From Paraspadella gotoi (taxonomy: Eukaryota > Chaetognatha), in the NCBI GenBank assembly GCA_051294375.1, contig CM119268.1:18492005-18556004 (forward strand): a stretch of 64,000 nucleotides of DNA, given 5' to 3'. Positions 37,618 through 49,051 of this stretch are shown piece after piece (positions within the stretch are counted from its first letter, which is position 1; the number at the start of each line of letters is the position of its first letter). The notes beneath the pieces are model-generated. The model was not told where the DNA came from. It made no database searches and saw only the letters and a program-made list of their open reading frames with translations. A program made the translations under genes and the position numbers.

Positions 37618-38425
37618 CGTAAAATAATTTTTGACTTCCGTTCTTTTTTTTCTCTTCATTTTTTCACAATGTAATCACAGTGGAATTACCGCCAAAAAAA
37701 AAAAAACGAAAAAAAAACTTATATTAAACTAAATTTTAAACATTATTATAAATATAAAGAAATTCTTCCGCGATAAACTTAAATTTTTTTTTAGTCCCAA
37801 ATAATGTATTGTCATTTCCTATTCCCATTCCTCACCCAATAAACCTTGATTGCAAAACTGTAATGATCCCACTCTCCCGACCTCCGCTCAGCCGACGATC
37901 TCCTCCAATTTACCTTCCCCTTACCTTCTTCCTAATACCGCTCTGCCTCACCCCAAATCCTACCTCTCAATCCGCAGCGACCACGCGGCTGCTGACGGCG
38001 TCGTTGGTGCCAGACGGGAAATCGTAGTCGTAGTTAAGGCGAAGCGAAAGTATCGTCATTTAAGCCGCGGCGGCGCAGCGGCGCAGCTCGAGATTTTTTT
38101 TTTCCTCTCGCCTTACTTTCAATCCCTGCGGCCTTATTACATGCCATCCCATAACCACGTTACGTACATCCTTGCGCCGTAACGATCTTCACTCGCGATC
38201 GCCATGACAAACGTCGGGAACAACGTCGACCGCAACAGGGAATCGCTTCGTCGTCTTTGTTATCCATCAATCCGTCCATCCAATGAATTCTTTTCATTCT
38301 AGACGGACAATTGTACATTTGCCGAATCGAGGAATCTTCTGCTCTGTCCTTCGTCATTCTTGGCCAATTCGTTCGCCATTTTTTCTCATATTTTATTATC
38401 TTTTACCATTTTTTGGTCATCCATC
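37618..38425. other. Unassigned stretch
   Basis: GC-richer at 37960-38260, with CCGCGGCGGCGCAGCGGCGCAG near 38085. No frame with motif or splice context. Confidence 0.3.
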
Positions 38426-38427
38426 TT

Positions 38428-39000
38428 CAGTAAGGCGTAGTGAAATTTTTAAATTTAGCTTTAATTAAAAATCTAAAAGTGAGGAACGAACAACATATAT
38501 TAATGAACATGTTATGTAATAAAAAAATTTTTAATAATTTTACAATTTACGCAGTAGGCCATATTTATACTAGTACTAAACCAATAAATGTTAAAATTTC
38601 AAAAACAGTTTTTTCTTAAGATTTTTTTGCAGATTCGGATTCGTCATAAAAAGTTGATATAAAGAAATATAACTCTTTTTGAAAATTCCTTCATTAAGTG
38701 GGTCAAAAATTAGAAAAAGCTATATTATAGCTGAAAAATTAACTTTTTATATTATTAATGAAAGAATTTTTAAAAAATGATTTATATTTTCTTTTATCAA
38801 CTTTTGACGAGAATTCAAATCTGCAATCAAATTTAAGAAAAGCTTATTTTGAAATTTTTCGATTTTAATAAGGATAGTACTAATATATAAATATAGCCTA
38901 CTGCAAAATTAAAAAACATAAAATTATTTTTTTACAAATTAATGTTCACTGATGGTATGTTGTTCATGAATTAACTTTTAGAATTTTCGTATGTAACTTT
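38428..39000. mobile_element. hAT-like MITE family M1, copy 1
   Basis: Near-identical in order to 42424-43005: AAGGCGTAGTGAAA at the left, AACGAACAACAT, TTCCTTCATTAAGTGGGTC, and AATGTTCACTGATGGTATGTTGTTCAT at the right. The right terminal inverted repeat is incomplete here. AT-rich, no ORF. Confidence 0.75.
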
Positions 39001-39039
39001 CAGTCATCTTTTGCCGTCTTAAACATCTTAAGCCAAAAT

Positions 39040-39300
39040 TTGTTCGGTATATCATGGCATCTTTTTCGATCTTTTGTCATCTTTTGTCATCTTTGTCCAT
39101 CTTTAGCGATATTATGCCTTCTTTGTCTATCTTTTGCCATCTTTTACCACCTTTTGCCATCTTTGTCCGTATTTTATCATCTTTGCCTTTATTTTGTCAT
39201 CTTTGTCCATCTTTTGCTATCTTTTGCCATCTTCGTCCATCTTTTGCCATTTTTATCCATCTTTTTCCATCTTTGTCCATCTTAAACCATCTTTTCCCCT
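39040..39300. repeat. CATCTTTTGC minisatellite, 10-bp and 20-bp units
   Basis: About 25 variants of CATCTTTTGC and CATCTTTGTC in tandem. Three frames stay open, with Phe/Ser/Leu-rich products that are not genes. Confidence 0.8.
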
Positions 39301-39425
39301 TCTTTTTCTATCGTTTCCTTTTCTAATGCAGTCTTCCGCTCCAGTCTTTCTCACGCTGTATTGCTCAATCTTGTGCACAGATATGTGGATATTATGGATC
39401 AAAAGCTATAAACGCTAATGGCCCT

Positions 39426-39428
<3 letters not shown>

Positions 39429-39481
<53 letters not shown>
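39429..39481. repeat. (CT)n microsatellite
   Basis: Pure CT run. Confidence 0.95.
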
Positions 39482-39482
<1 letters not shown>

Positions 39483-40370
39483 AATGCCTTCAGACGTCGG
39501 CCCAGTTTAATCCTTGTTTTCTGCTTTCCCCAAACAAATCTTTCCTGCTCTAATTTGCCAAATATTTTTTTTCAAATTTTCTTTTTAATTTTAGTTCTTC
39601 TATAAAAATCACGTTTCTCTGCTCAACAGCAAGTTGTGAATTGTTTTAAATTTCTCTAAAAGTCTAAATTGTTTTTTACCGAATTCTTTCTGCTCCCCAA
39701 TCTCCTCCACCTCAATCCCTGTCGGCCATCTTTTCCAAAAATAACCAATTTCAGCTGAAATTCTAAATTAAATTTATTTAGGTTTAAAGATCAGGTTTAA
39801 GATTTATTATATGGATTATACCAGGAAGAAAGGTTACAGAATCGGTAAAAGGCTTGGATTTGGTAAATGTTTTGATTAAGGAGTAAGCTTAAGTAGAAAT
39901 CCACTATGAAATTAATTTCAATAGGGCGGGGGTTCAAAACCTTGTTAGTCTTGAAGTCTACTTTTAGGTAAAAAAGAATTTTTTTAAAAAAGTTTAATTT
40001 TTATGCTTTTATTGTTGCTATTAAAATTAAATATTACTATATAATGATAAAAAATTTTTTTTAATCAATCTTAACTTTTTTTGATGGATTCTGATAGAGC
40101 ATAAAGTTAAAAATAAAAAAATTTAACTACAAATTTCCAAAATATTTATGTTTTCTTGGTCAAAAATTAAGGAAAAAGTAATAAAATTATCAAAAAATGA
40201 TGTGAGATGATTATAAATAGTTTTTCATATTTTTACATACTTTATGATCAAAATATCAAAAAAAGAATTATACTTTGTGTAGACAACTTTTTGCAAGCTA
40301 CCTGAATCTGATCTTAAAATAATAAAAAATCAAAAAAAAATTTTTAGCCTTTCCTATTTATAAATAAATA
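39482..40370. other. Unassigned AT-rich stretch
   Basis: Very AT-rich with words such as TTGATGGATTCTGAT that resemble the inside of the neighbouring MITEs. No gene. Confidence 0.3.
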
Positions 40371-40527
40371 TTAGTTAGAAATAAGTTTGAGTTTATTTTG
40401 CAACAAAGATTTTTATTAGTACATAAGGACGTACATGTTTCGGCTTTAGTTAGCAAGCCTTCTTTAGCGTCATAGAGAAAATTGTTTTTGTGAACTTTTA
40501 CAAATTATTTGTGCAAAGGAAGTAGTA

Positions 40528-40558
<31 letters not shown>

Positions 40559-41498
40559 TTAAGGGCAAAGTTTCCAACACAGAGTGAGAAAAGAATAGTG
40601 GTCAGATGTCAAGGTGAGACAGATTGAGTTAGACTGTGAAAAGAAATTAAATGTGTGAAAAATTTTAGAGAGAGGGAGAGAGACAGAGAGAGAGAGGAAG
40701 AAAAGGAACATTAGTAACAATACATTGTGCAATGTACAGACAAGAAAATTGATTTAAACTAACAGTGAATAAATATTTTTAACATTAAACTACTTAATAA
40801 ATAATTGAGTATAAAACAGTGAAATTGAAATGTGAAAGGAAAGAGAGAATTAAGTTTAGAGATATTAATGTGGAAAGTGAAATTTAAGAATTAAGAAAGC
40901 TTCAAATATGAGCTGGCCCCCTTTTGGTTGAAGCCAATGAGAGGTAGTGACGATGTGGTCCGAGTCATTGGCGCGTCAGTTGGCTGAGAGGTCATATCGA
41001 TATGAGCCTGTATGTGATGGACTGGGTAGGCTTCCTTGCGGCGAAGAGTCCAAAGTACCCTGATGTTCTTTGGCCTGGTACGCCTGTCGACTGCCCTCTT
41101 CTCGTCTGCTGGCGAGATGGGTGGTTGTCCGTTCTTGCCTTTTGAGCTCTTTCTTTAATTCTTAAATTTCACTTTCCTTTATTCTAAACTTATATATTCT
41201 TTCTTTCCACATTTCAATTTCACTGTTTTAATTACTCAATTTATTTTTAAGTAGTTTAATGTGTTAAAAATATTTATTTCACTGTTAGTTTAAATCATTT
41301 ATCTTTGTTGTACATTGCACAATGTATTGTTACTAATGTTTTTTTCTCTCTCTCTCTCTCTCTGTCTCTCTCCCTCTCTCTCAAAATTTTTCACCATTTA
41401 ATTTCTTTTTCAAGTCTAACTCAATCTGGTCTTCACCTTGACCTGTCCTCACATCTGACCACTATTCTTTTTCAACTCTGTGTTGGAACTTTGCCCTA

Positions 41499-41531
<33 letters not shown>

Positions 41532-41674
41532 TACTTTTCTAAATTTGTAAAAGTTCACAAAACAATTTTTCTCTATGACGCTGAAGAAGGCTTGTAACTA
41601 AAGCGAAAGCATGTACGTCCTTTATGTACTATAAAATCGTTGTTGCAAATAAACTCAAACTTATTTCTACTAAT
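40371..41674. mobile_element. 1.3-kb foldback element with ~530-bp inverted arms
   Basis: The left arm (40371-40901) is the reverse complement of the right arm (41148-41674), with small indels and substitutions. Shared blocks from the outside in: TTAGTAGAAATAAGTTTGAG, GGACGTACATG, GCCTTCTT-AGCGTCATAGAG, a GA/CT run, CTCACTCTGTGTTGGAAAC-like sequence, a second GA/CT run, AATACATTGTGCAATGTAC and GAAATTTAAGAATTAA. The spacer 40902-41147 is GC-richer and unique. No protein is encoded. Terminal words resemble a hammerhead core, as in Penelope-like elements and retrozymes. Confidence 0.85.
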
Positions 41675-42199
41675 CCAACACACGAAAAAGAAAGGAAATT
41701 CGCTAAATAAATATTAAAAAATTATATATATGGAGTATGGAGTAATATAAAAAAAAATTGTCTATTCAAATTTTTTTAAAAATGTCTAAATTTTCGTTTG
41801 AGCAGGTGCTTAATTCAATTTCTTAACCACCTTACAGAGTTAGTCTCTCCCTAGCTTAAGTGTTTAGGATTAAATAATGAAATTATGGATTACAGTTAGT
41901 GATTAGGGATTGGAATTAGGGATTAGGCTAGAAACTATGTTCGTCTTATGGATTAAAGTTATAAATTTGAATAAGCTTTTAAAAAAAAATTAGGTTTAAA
42001 GATTACATTTAAAAACATGCTCAAGGATTGGAAACAGAAATGCGACGCTTTCAAAAAATAGTGCCAACCCAATCTCCTCCTCTCCTCTCATACAAATTCC
42101 CATTTTCTTCCTCCGCCCACAAATTTCCTCCTATCTGCCTTCCAGAAAAGGCTTCACAGTTTCTTGCCTCGGCCATTTCTACGATGTTCCGGGGTCAAG

Positions 42200-42201
<2 letters not shown>
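41675..42201. other. Unassigned stretch with GATTAGGG-like words
   Basis: 41880-41950 has several degenerate GATTAGGGATT words. The remainder is AT-rich. No gene. Confidence 0.3.

Positions 42202-42261
<60 letters not shown>
42202..42261. repeat. (CT)n microsatellite
   Basis: Pure CT run. Confidence 0.95.
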
Positions 42262-42264
<3 letters not shown>

Positions 42265-42423
42265 GATTTTCTCTTCGTCGTTGAAGTGACCTTTTCGTTT
42301 CGCTTTACGAGGTTTCCCCTGTGCGCGATACGAAGAATGACTGGTAGAGGGCAGATCTATTTTTGACGTAAGTTCGCAAAGAATACACAAAATATAACTG
42401 CAACATTTACTTAAGGTGATTAG

Positions 42424-43005
42424 AAAGGCGTAGTAAAATTTCTAAATTTAACTTTAATTAAAATTCTAAAAGTAAGGAACGAACAACATTATACTAATGA
42501 ACATAAAAAAAAAAATAGTAGGCCATATTTATACTAGTACAAATCTAATAAATATTAAAATTTCAAAACAGTCTTTTCTAAGATTTTTTTGCAGATTTGG
42601 ATTCATCATAAAAAGTTGATAAAAAGAAATATAACTCTTTTTGAAAAATTCCTTCATTAAGTGGGTCAAAAATTAGAAAAAGCTATATTTTAAGCTGAAA
42701 ATTAACTTTTTATATATTAAGTATTTTTTTTTTAAATTTTTAACCCACTTAATGAAAGAATTTTTAAAAATGATTTATATTTTCTTTTATCAACTTTTGA
42801 CGAGGAATTCAAATCTGCAATCAAAGCTTATTTTGAAAATTTTCGATTTTATAAGGATAGTAAATATAGCTAATATAGCTAATATAGCTTACTGCGAAAA
42901 TTAAAAAACATAAAATTATTTTTTTTTACAAATTAATGTTTACTGATGGTATGTTGTTCATAAATGACTTTTAGAATTTCCGTACATAACTTTCACTACG
43001 CTCTA
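42424..43005. mobile_element. hAT-like MITE family M1, copy 2, intact ends
   Basis: Left end AAAGGCGTAGTAAAA; right end TTTCACTACGCTCTA (complement TAGAGCGTAGTGAAA). GTGATTAG flanks both sides (42416-42423 and 43006-43013), an 8-bp target duplication. No ORF; 582 bp. Confidence 0.8.
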
Positions 43006-43632
43006 GTGATTAGCTACAGTACCGGAAACCAAGAATGTCGTAAGTCTGTACATGGAAAAACTTTTCCATTTATAGGATAAATAGCTTTAGGATTTTATAC
43101 GTTTTTTTATTTCAATTTATTTTGTTTTCTCATTAAATTTTGACTTGCGTCTGTTTCTTTTAGATTCTGTTTGTCCATCTGTCTGCCTTTCTTATGAATG
43201 ACGTTTTGTTCGTTATCTGTTTGTCGCTCCCTTGTTCTCTCTGTCTGTCTAAGGAAAAGTGATACCTCGCCCTGTATTTTTCCAAGCTCGCTCTGTTTTA
43301 GGTCAACATCGTTTCACCGACCTCGTTTAGTATTTGACCAGTCTTTTATAAGTCTGGTCATTTGTCTTCTCGTAATTTTGCCGAGCCTTATGTCATAAGG
43401 TTATGATAAGTTATGATCAACTTCATTTCGTTTTGAAACCTATAATGTGTTGCCCGTTCTCAACCTGAGTTTTACGGGTTTTTCTGGATAATTGACATTA
43501 AATAAAACTTTTAAATCTTCATGAAATTCCTTTAGATTCATCTAAATATTCAGACAAAACCTATGTTAAGTTTGCAACACACGGACGACGCTTACAAACG
43601 CGTGAAGAGGAAAATATCTTCACACTGTCCGT

Positions 43633-43636
<4 letters not shown>

Positions 43637-43678
<42 letters not shown>

Positions 43679-43702
43679 CTCTTCTCTCTCCCTCTCTCTC
43701 GC
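43637..43702. repeat. (CT)n microsatellite
   Basis: CT run with TCATCTCTT interruption. Confidence 0.92.
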
Positions 43703-45099
43703 ACCCTTTATCCTCCCGAGATATTCACTCAAACACACACAAACACTCAATTTTTCGGCGAGGAATCAATTATCCGGCCACCGACCCAAAATGGCGGCGG
43801 AAATGGCGAAGGAAACGAGGAACATCTGCGTCGTTCGCCGAAGGGGAAACCTGGCCTAATTAAGTAAATCGAAAAGACCCGCTTTCTCGCTCTTTTTTTC
43901 CCCTTTTACTTTCTTCTTTTTCTTTTTTTTAAGTTTTTCTTTTTCTTTATTTTCTTTGAACTTTTTTTCGAGAGTTCTTTTTAGAGGCCCCATTTCTGTT
44001 TCTTGTACTCTCTTCTTTCTCTCTCTCTCTCTCTCTTTCTCTCTCTCCGACTCACCTTTTCTTCTCTTCTTTTTTATCCTCTTCTCTCTCGTCTTCTCTC
44101 TCATCTCCTCTCTTCTGTATTTCATACGTCATCTACGTTCTCCAGATCATGCGGTCATCTCACTTCTCGATTTACGATCTCTCTCTCGTCATCATCTCCC
44201 GCGTTTTCTCTTACTTGTCGAGGCGTCTCGGACATTTGTTTTTCTTCTTTTCTCTTCATTCTCTCCCATCTCTCCTCCTTCTCTCCTCACGGCGGCAAAT
44301 CGGAGTTTTTAGCCCCGCATGGCGCCAGCTGGTCTTCCGCTTTAGGGGGCAGTTGATGGAAACCCCGTCCATTTTTAAAGCGAAATAAAAAAGGATAAAG
44401 AGGAGAATAAAAAGGGTCTCCTGATTTAGAGGATGGCGGGGGTGCATTTCACCTGGTATGGCAAAAATATATTCCAAAATATATCAATTGAAAAAAAATT
44501 AACTAAAAGGTGACGATGTCGTTTGAAAAGATACTTTTAAAAAATTGTCACGATTTAATTTACCATGTAATAATATATATTTCATTTTATTTACGGCCTT
44601 TCTCCGCAAATCTTATCCCACACATTCTCCACTCCACTTCTGCTTAGTCAACGTTATCTTTTCTCCCGCTCCCTCACACTTTCATCGCACAGCTTCGTTC
44701 CCTCTCCCCTATTTCGCCGCCTAATGTAGCGGAAAGGAAATCGGTTTCTCCCGAGTCTATCAAATCACGTGACCGCCAACATTATCGTATCCTAGCAACG
44801 CGCGATGCGGTCCGCCGCACGCTGAGAGTTCGCCGTTGCCGCGGGCGATCGATTTTTATCACGGTCGTTGTTGTTGTTGTTGTCGTTGTTGTAGTTCCTT
44901 TCTAAATTTTTTTTTGAAATCGACTGCGTAATAAATTTTCTTAAAAAATTGTATTAGGGCATTAAACATATGAAACAAATAAAGCTCATGCGATTTTCAT
45001 TGCGAATTTTTGCAAATATTTTCTTTAAAAAAAGAATCAAACAAGTACAGATTAAACTCCAGTGCAAAGAATTCCAAAACATTAAACATCAATAATTAA
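43703..45099. other. Unassigned; includes YY1-like ATG context and a CpG-rich patch
   Basis: 43790-43858 has CCAAAATGGCGGCGG opening a 22-codon frame. 43880-44120 is pyrimidine-rich. 44760-44870 is CpG-rich with CACGTG. 44860-44890 is (GTT)n. No full gene could be built. Confidence 0.35.
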
Positions 45100-45105
45100 T
45101 TTATT
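45100..45105 (-). promoter_or_regulatory. Candidate polyadenylation signal of the Kazal gene
   Basis: AATAAA on the minus strand about 145 bp beyond the stop codon. Confidence 0.5.
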
Positions 45106-45250
45106 CTAAAAAAGGACAATTACCATAAAGTGGAAAATAAAAAGCCTATTTTAAATTTTGCATGCACAGTTACGTGTCTAATATGATTCGGCAGATTTTT
45201 CTCAAATTTCCTTCCTAAGAGAATCTTTCATTATCATCATTATTTCATTT

Positions 45251-46372
45251 TCACTGACTATTTTTGCAAGGACCCCAATGACTCACCGTCACCCCATTAC
45301 CACAATTTTGACCCTTGAGGCTGCATTCGTTTCCATAGGTTTTTCCATTGGTTCCACAAACGGGGGCGTACTCCAAGGTACAGATCTGAGGACAATCTTC
45401 GCATCTTCCCCTGTGCCTGACGGTCACCTCTTTTCCGCAGTTCTGACCCCTCAGATTGCATTCGTTCCCGTAGGTCTGCCCATCTGTCCCGCAGACCGGA
45501 TTGTACTCGAGAGTACAGAATCTAGGGCAATCATCTTCTTGCCTCTTATTTCGGCATGGACCATCATGATCAAAGGTCACGTTGATCGCGCACCCCAAGA
45601 TGCAAAGGTTCGTATAGGTGTTCCCATCTGAGCCACAAACCGGGAAATAAATGCCATCACAATAACAATCCTCTTCCCGTTTGGTCTCTTCCTCACATTG
45701 GCCGTCTTGAACATAAGAGACTCCGGGCTCACACTCCATGAGGCATCGATTGGAGTAAGTCTTTCCGTCAGAACCGCAGACTGGCCAAAGGATGTACGGG
45801 CAAACGCAGCGTTGGTCATCCGTCACCTCCCGATCGCTGCATTCTCCGTCGGAGACTTTCGTGACGCCGTTCTCGCAATTCATGAGGCACTCGTTGGCGT
45901 AGGTGGTTCCATCAGATCCACAAACGGGTAAATAAATGTAAGTGCAGCTGCAATCGGATGCTTCTTGTCGCTTCTTGACCATGGTGGCGCGGGCTTGGCT
46001 ACAACTATGGAGGTGTGCCAAGGAAAGGCTGGAGTTGATGCACTGGGCGATCTCGAAGAGGCACAGGTTTCCATAGGTTCTCCCGTCGTCTCCACAGTGT
46101 GGCCTGTATTCTCGGGTGCAGGGTTTGCGGCAATCGGACGCTGCTTGTCGCGTCTCCAACTCGGTCGTTCGCCGCCGACCGCCGCAGGCGCCGCGATGCC
46201 GAACCCCGACCTTGAATCCTTTGCAGGCGGACGAGCGGAGGAAGCAAGGGTTGGTGTACGTGACGCCGTCCGTACCGCAGACCGGACGCCAGGCAAAGGG
46301 ACAGGCGTCGTTGCAGGTGGAATGAACCGCTGCGGCGGAGACGAGGGTGAGGAAGAGAGTGAGAAGGAGAGA
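45251..46372 (-). CDS. Seven-domain Kazal-type serine protease inhibitor precursor (main exon)
   Basis: Secreted tight-binding inhibitor of serine proteases. One long exon starts at a strong acceptor (CTTACTTTCACAG ends at 46373) and runs to a stop at 45251, 373 residues. It opens with the rest of a signal peptide (SLLLTLFLTLVSAAAVHS). Seven Kazal domains follow, at about 20-63, 81-124, 141-178, 189-226, 236-273, 282-324 and 327-369, each with six Cys and mostly the CGTDG/CGSDGxTYxN core. Domains 3-5 have C-x-C at the front and a short C4-C5 gap, the non-classical invertebrate form; 1, 2, 6 and 7 have a longer first gap. Predicted P1 residues are Phe, Arg, Tyr, Tyr, Gly, Leu and Leu. Linkers carry RRR, KKR, KR and KR. 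The frame stays open upstream to 46510 but begins there with TTG, and no ATG fits. The Met is therefore in an unseen upstream exon. Confidence 0.95.
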   Translation of the reverse strand, partial: SLLLTLFLTLVSAAAVHSTCNDACPFAWRPVCGTDGVTYTNPCFLRSSACKGFKVGVRHRGACGGRRRTTELETRQAASDCRKPCTREYRPHCGDDGRTYGNLCLFEIAQCINSSLSLAHLHSCSQARATMVKKRQEASDCSCTYIYLPVCGSDGTTYANECLMNCENGVTKVSDGECSDREVTDDQRCVCPYILWPVCGSDGKTYSNRCLMECEPGVSYVQDGQCEEETKREEDCYCDGIYFPVCGSDGNTYTNLCILGCAINVTFDHDGPCRNKRQEDDCPRFCTLEYNPVCGTDGQTYGNECNLRGQNCGKEVTVRHRGRCEDCPQICTLEYAPVCGTNGKTYGNECSLKGQNCGNGVTVSHWGPCKNSQ

Positions 46373-46570
46373 CTGTGAAAGTAAGAGTGGGGAAGAGAGG
46401 AATGAGTGAGAAGAATGTAAAAGGGAATTAGTAAAAAGGATGAAATAGCATAAATCAGTAGAGAACAATACAGAAAATGATAACCATGGTAATAATAAAA
46501 CTGATACCAATAATATTTACTCGACTGAAAATTATTTACTGAACAAATTGTAAATCACTAAAGTGATTTA

Positions 46571-46620
46571 CTTACCTCCCGAAATTGTACAATTTTTTCT
46601 ATATATAGTATTTTTTTTTC
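46571..46620 (-). promoter_or_regulatory. Possible 5' non-coding exon end and TATA-like word for the Kazal gene
   Basis: On the minus strand CTATATATAG is followed after about 20 bases by a consensus donor (GGGAG|GTAAGT). It could mark a short 5' UTR exon of the Kazal gene. No ATG lies in it, so the missing start codon stays unexplained. Confidence 0.3.
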
Positions 46621-46739
46621 TTTTTTTAATTTTTTGTCGGTTACTTAATTTTTTTTTTGTCCTATTACTTATCTTTCCTCGTATTAGGATTTGTCTCTTA
46701 CTTTCTCTACTATGAGCATTTTCCCTTTACTTTCTATAA

Positions 46740-47160
46740 AAAATTGCTCTTTTGTCTGCACCCACTAGATCTTCACTTGCATTGCTTTATACAAAATAGC
46801 AAATTTTTTCATATTTTAGTCTTAATAAACTAGATGACTGTACAAACAAAGGAGGATTTTTAAAAACAAAATAGCAATAAAAATTAGTTTAAGTACATCC
46901 ACCAGTGGTTTTAATGTTTTTTTTCTAAAACAAAAGAACAGTCCTATTAAAATTTTTTGTTGTTTTCACCATATTCTACAAAGAAGGAAGCTATTTGTAA
47001 GACAAAGGAACATTTATAATAAATTTTAGCTGCACCCACTAGATCTTCAATTGTAACTTCTCTTCAACAAAATAGCAATTATTTTTTATGAATTTTTATT
47101 ATTTTAAATATTTTAAAAATTATTTGTTTGATATTTTTTAATATTTTTCAACAAAATAGC
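46740..47160 (+). repeat. Diverged tandem duplication around TGCACCCACTAGATCTTCA
   Basis: CTGCACCCACTAGATCTTCA and ACAAAATAGCAA(A/T)T occur near 46757 and again near 47031, with an additional AACAAAATAGCAATTATTTTT near 47150. AT-rich, non-coding. Confidence 0.6.
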
Positions 47161-48497
47161 AATTATTTTTGTGTATTTTTATTATCTTAAATCTCTTAAA
47201 TTTTTTTTTTGATATTGTTTAATAAATATTTTTTTATTATTATTTTTTATTCTATTTCTTATTGTATGTTTTGATAAAAGCATTTTAATCATATATCATA
47301 CTTCGCAACAAAAATAATATTGTTTTGATTTATAAAATATTTTTGCAAGTACCAAAATGATATTAGTGCCACAGAAATAGTTCAGTTTAAGCCCTTTAAA
47401 GTGATTTACATGTATTGGCGCAGCCACTGGTTGATATTTTGATCGGTTGTGAGTACCAATTTTAATTTTAATTTCAATTTACTAACAATTTTCCTCCTCT
47501 AAATTATATTTTATAAATAAATTATATACTTTTTGATGTTTAAATTACCTTCATTCTGCGTTTTGAACAACTGCTTTTCCGGTAAATTGAAGACTTCCCC
47601 CAAAAACGCGAAAAACGAAAAGTCAGGGAAAAGTTCGGTTTTTAAATCATTTCGGTTTCTCTAATCAAATAACTGTATCACATCGTTAAACAACCGTGAG
47701 ATGTCATCAAACAACTGAGCAACTGATATGTCGGTGATAGCGATGCAGAGACGGATTCGCTTACGACAGGGGTTCACATACTCAAAGTTGTGTATGTTAA
47801 GTGAGCCATTGAATGTATACAATGAACGCCAATGTCAAGGCTAATATTTCAGTTTATATCTAGTAATTTGTCAACGCAAGTAAGAGACTTTAAATTTACT
47901 TAATTTACCTTTCTTTAAAGTTTTCCCCTTTTAACATTTATGAAATATTTCTCAAATATTTGCGTCCGGCATCAGATAATAAAAATAAAAAAAGTTGGAG
48001 ACTCGAAGTTTATCGAGTCTTTGTTTGACGAGCAAATAATGGTCGATGGTCAATCTTCGCTAATCGTCAATCGCTTGTCGCCTGACGACAGACATCGTTC
48101 GCCGGTCGCCTGACGTCAGTTGCCAGACTTCTGTTATTGGTCGCCCCTTGACTATCATCGTTCGGCGGTCATCAGTCGAATGTTGCTCTTCATAAATCGT
48201 GTGTTGCTTGTGATTTTTGTTTAATTTAGTGATTTTATAATTTTAATTTGTGACATCGTTTTTTTACTTCTACTATCCTGGCTTATCGGAAGTTGTCGTC
48301 CTCTCTTTCCTCATTGTCGTCGTCTTTATTTTGTCATCGTCGTCGTCGTCGTTGTCATCGTCCTCGTCATCGTCGCTAATGACGCAGGTGGTTCCGCCCC
48401 GCGACTTCCGGTGATGAATGACTCGGTAATGATTATTCTCTTCCTCTCGTGAGAGGAGGAATCGATCCGATAAAGTAGCGATACCAATGTTTGGGAG

Positions 48498-48650
48498 TGG
48501 CAAAGGATTGGGGTTGGGCGTAGCAAAGGATTGGGGTTGGGCGTGGCAAAGGCTTGGGGTTGGGCGTAGCAAATGATTGGGTTTGGGCGTGGCAAAGGAT
48601 TGGGGTTGGGCGTGGTAAAGGATTGGGGTTTGGCGTGGCAAAGAATAGAG
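48498..48650 (+). repeat. 23-bp minisatellite (GGCAAAGGATTGGGGTTGGGCGT)
   Basis: About 6.5 copies with one to three differences each. The last two copies recur at 53868-53925. Confidence 0.9.
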
Positions 48651-48980
48651 GTCAGGAATCATGAGACAAAAGACTTTGGAAATTTCATTTCACGTGAAAA
48701 CAAATTGACCCGACGTTGGCAGTTCACTTGATAAACCTGTAAACAAATCAGGGCGAAACTGACTGATAAAAATATTGATAAACGAGCTTGACGAACCAAG
48801 TTGAAATGATTTTTAAAATGATTCGAAATTTTTTTTTAATTCCTTTAATTTTTTTCTCCTTTTATTTTCTCTTTTCCTGTCTTCCTTTCCTCCCTTCCTC
48901 CTTTCATTTCTTATTTGCGGAAATCCAATTTCCGGCGGTGGAGGTCGCTCTCCTTTCCATTATGGCAAAAGTGACGGGCA

Positions 48981-48982
<2 letters not shown>

Positions 48983-49049
<67 letters not shown>
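48983..49049. repeat. (CT)n microsatellite
   Basis: Pure CT run. Confidence 0.95.

Positions 49050-49051
<2 letters not shown>

Noticed and set aside
39040-39418. Three overlapping frames of 80-94 codons
   Set aside because: All derive from the CATCTTTTGC minisatellite.
46373-46510. In-frame extension of the Kazal protein to 46510
   Set aside because: It starts with TTG, has no ATG, and a strong acceptor lies at 46373; the extension is probably intron.
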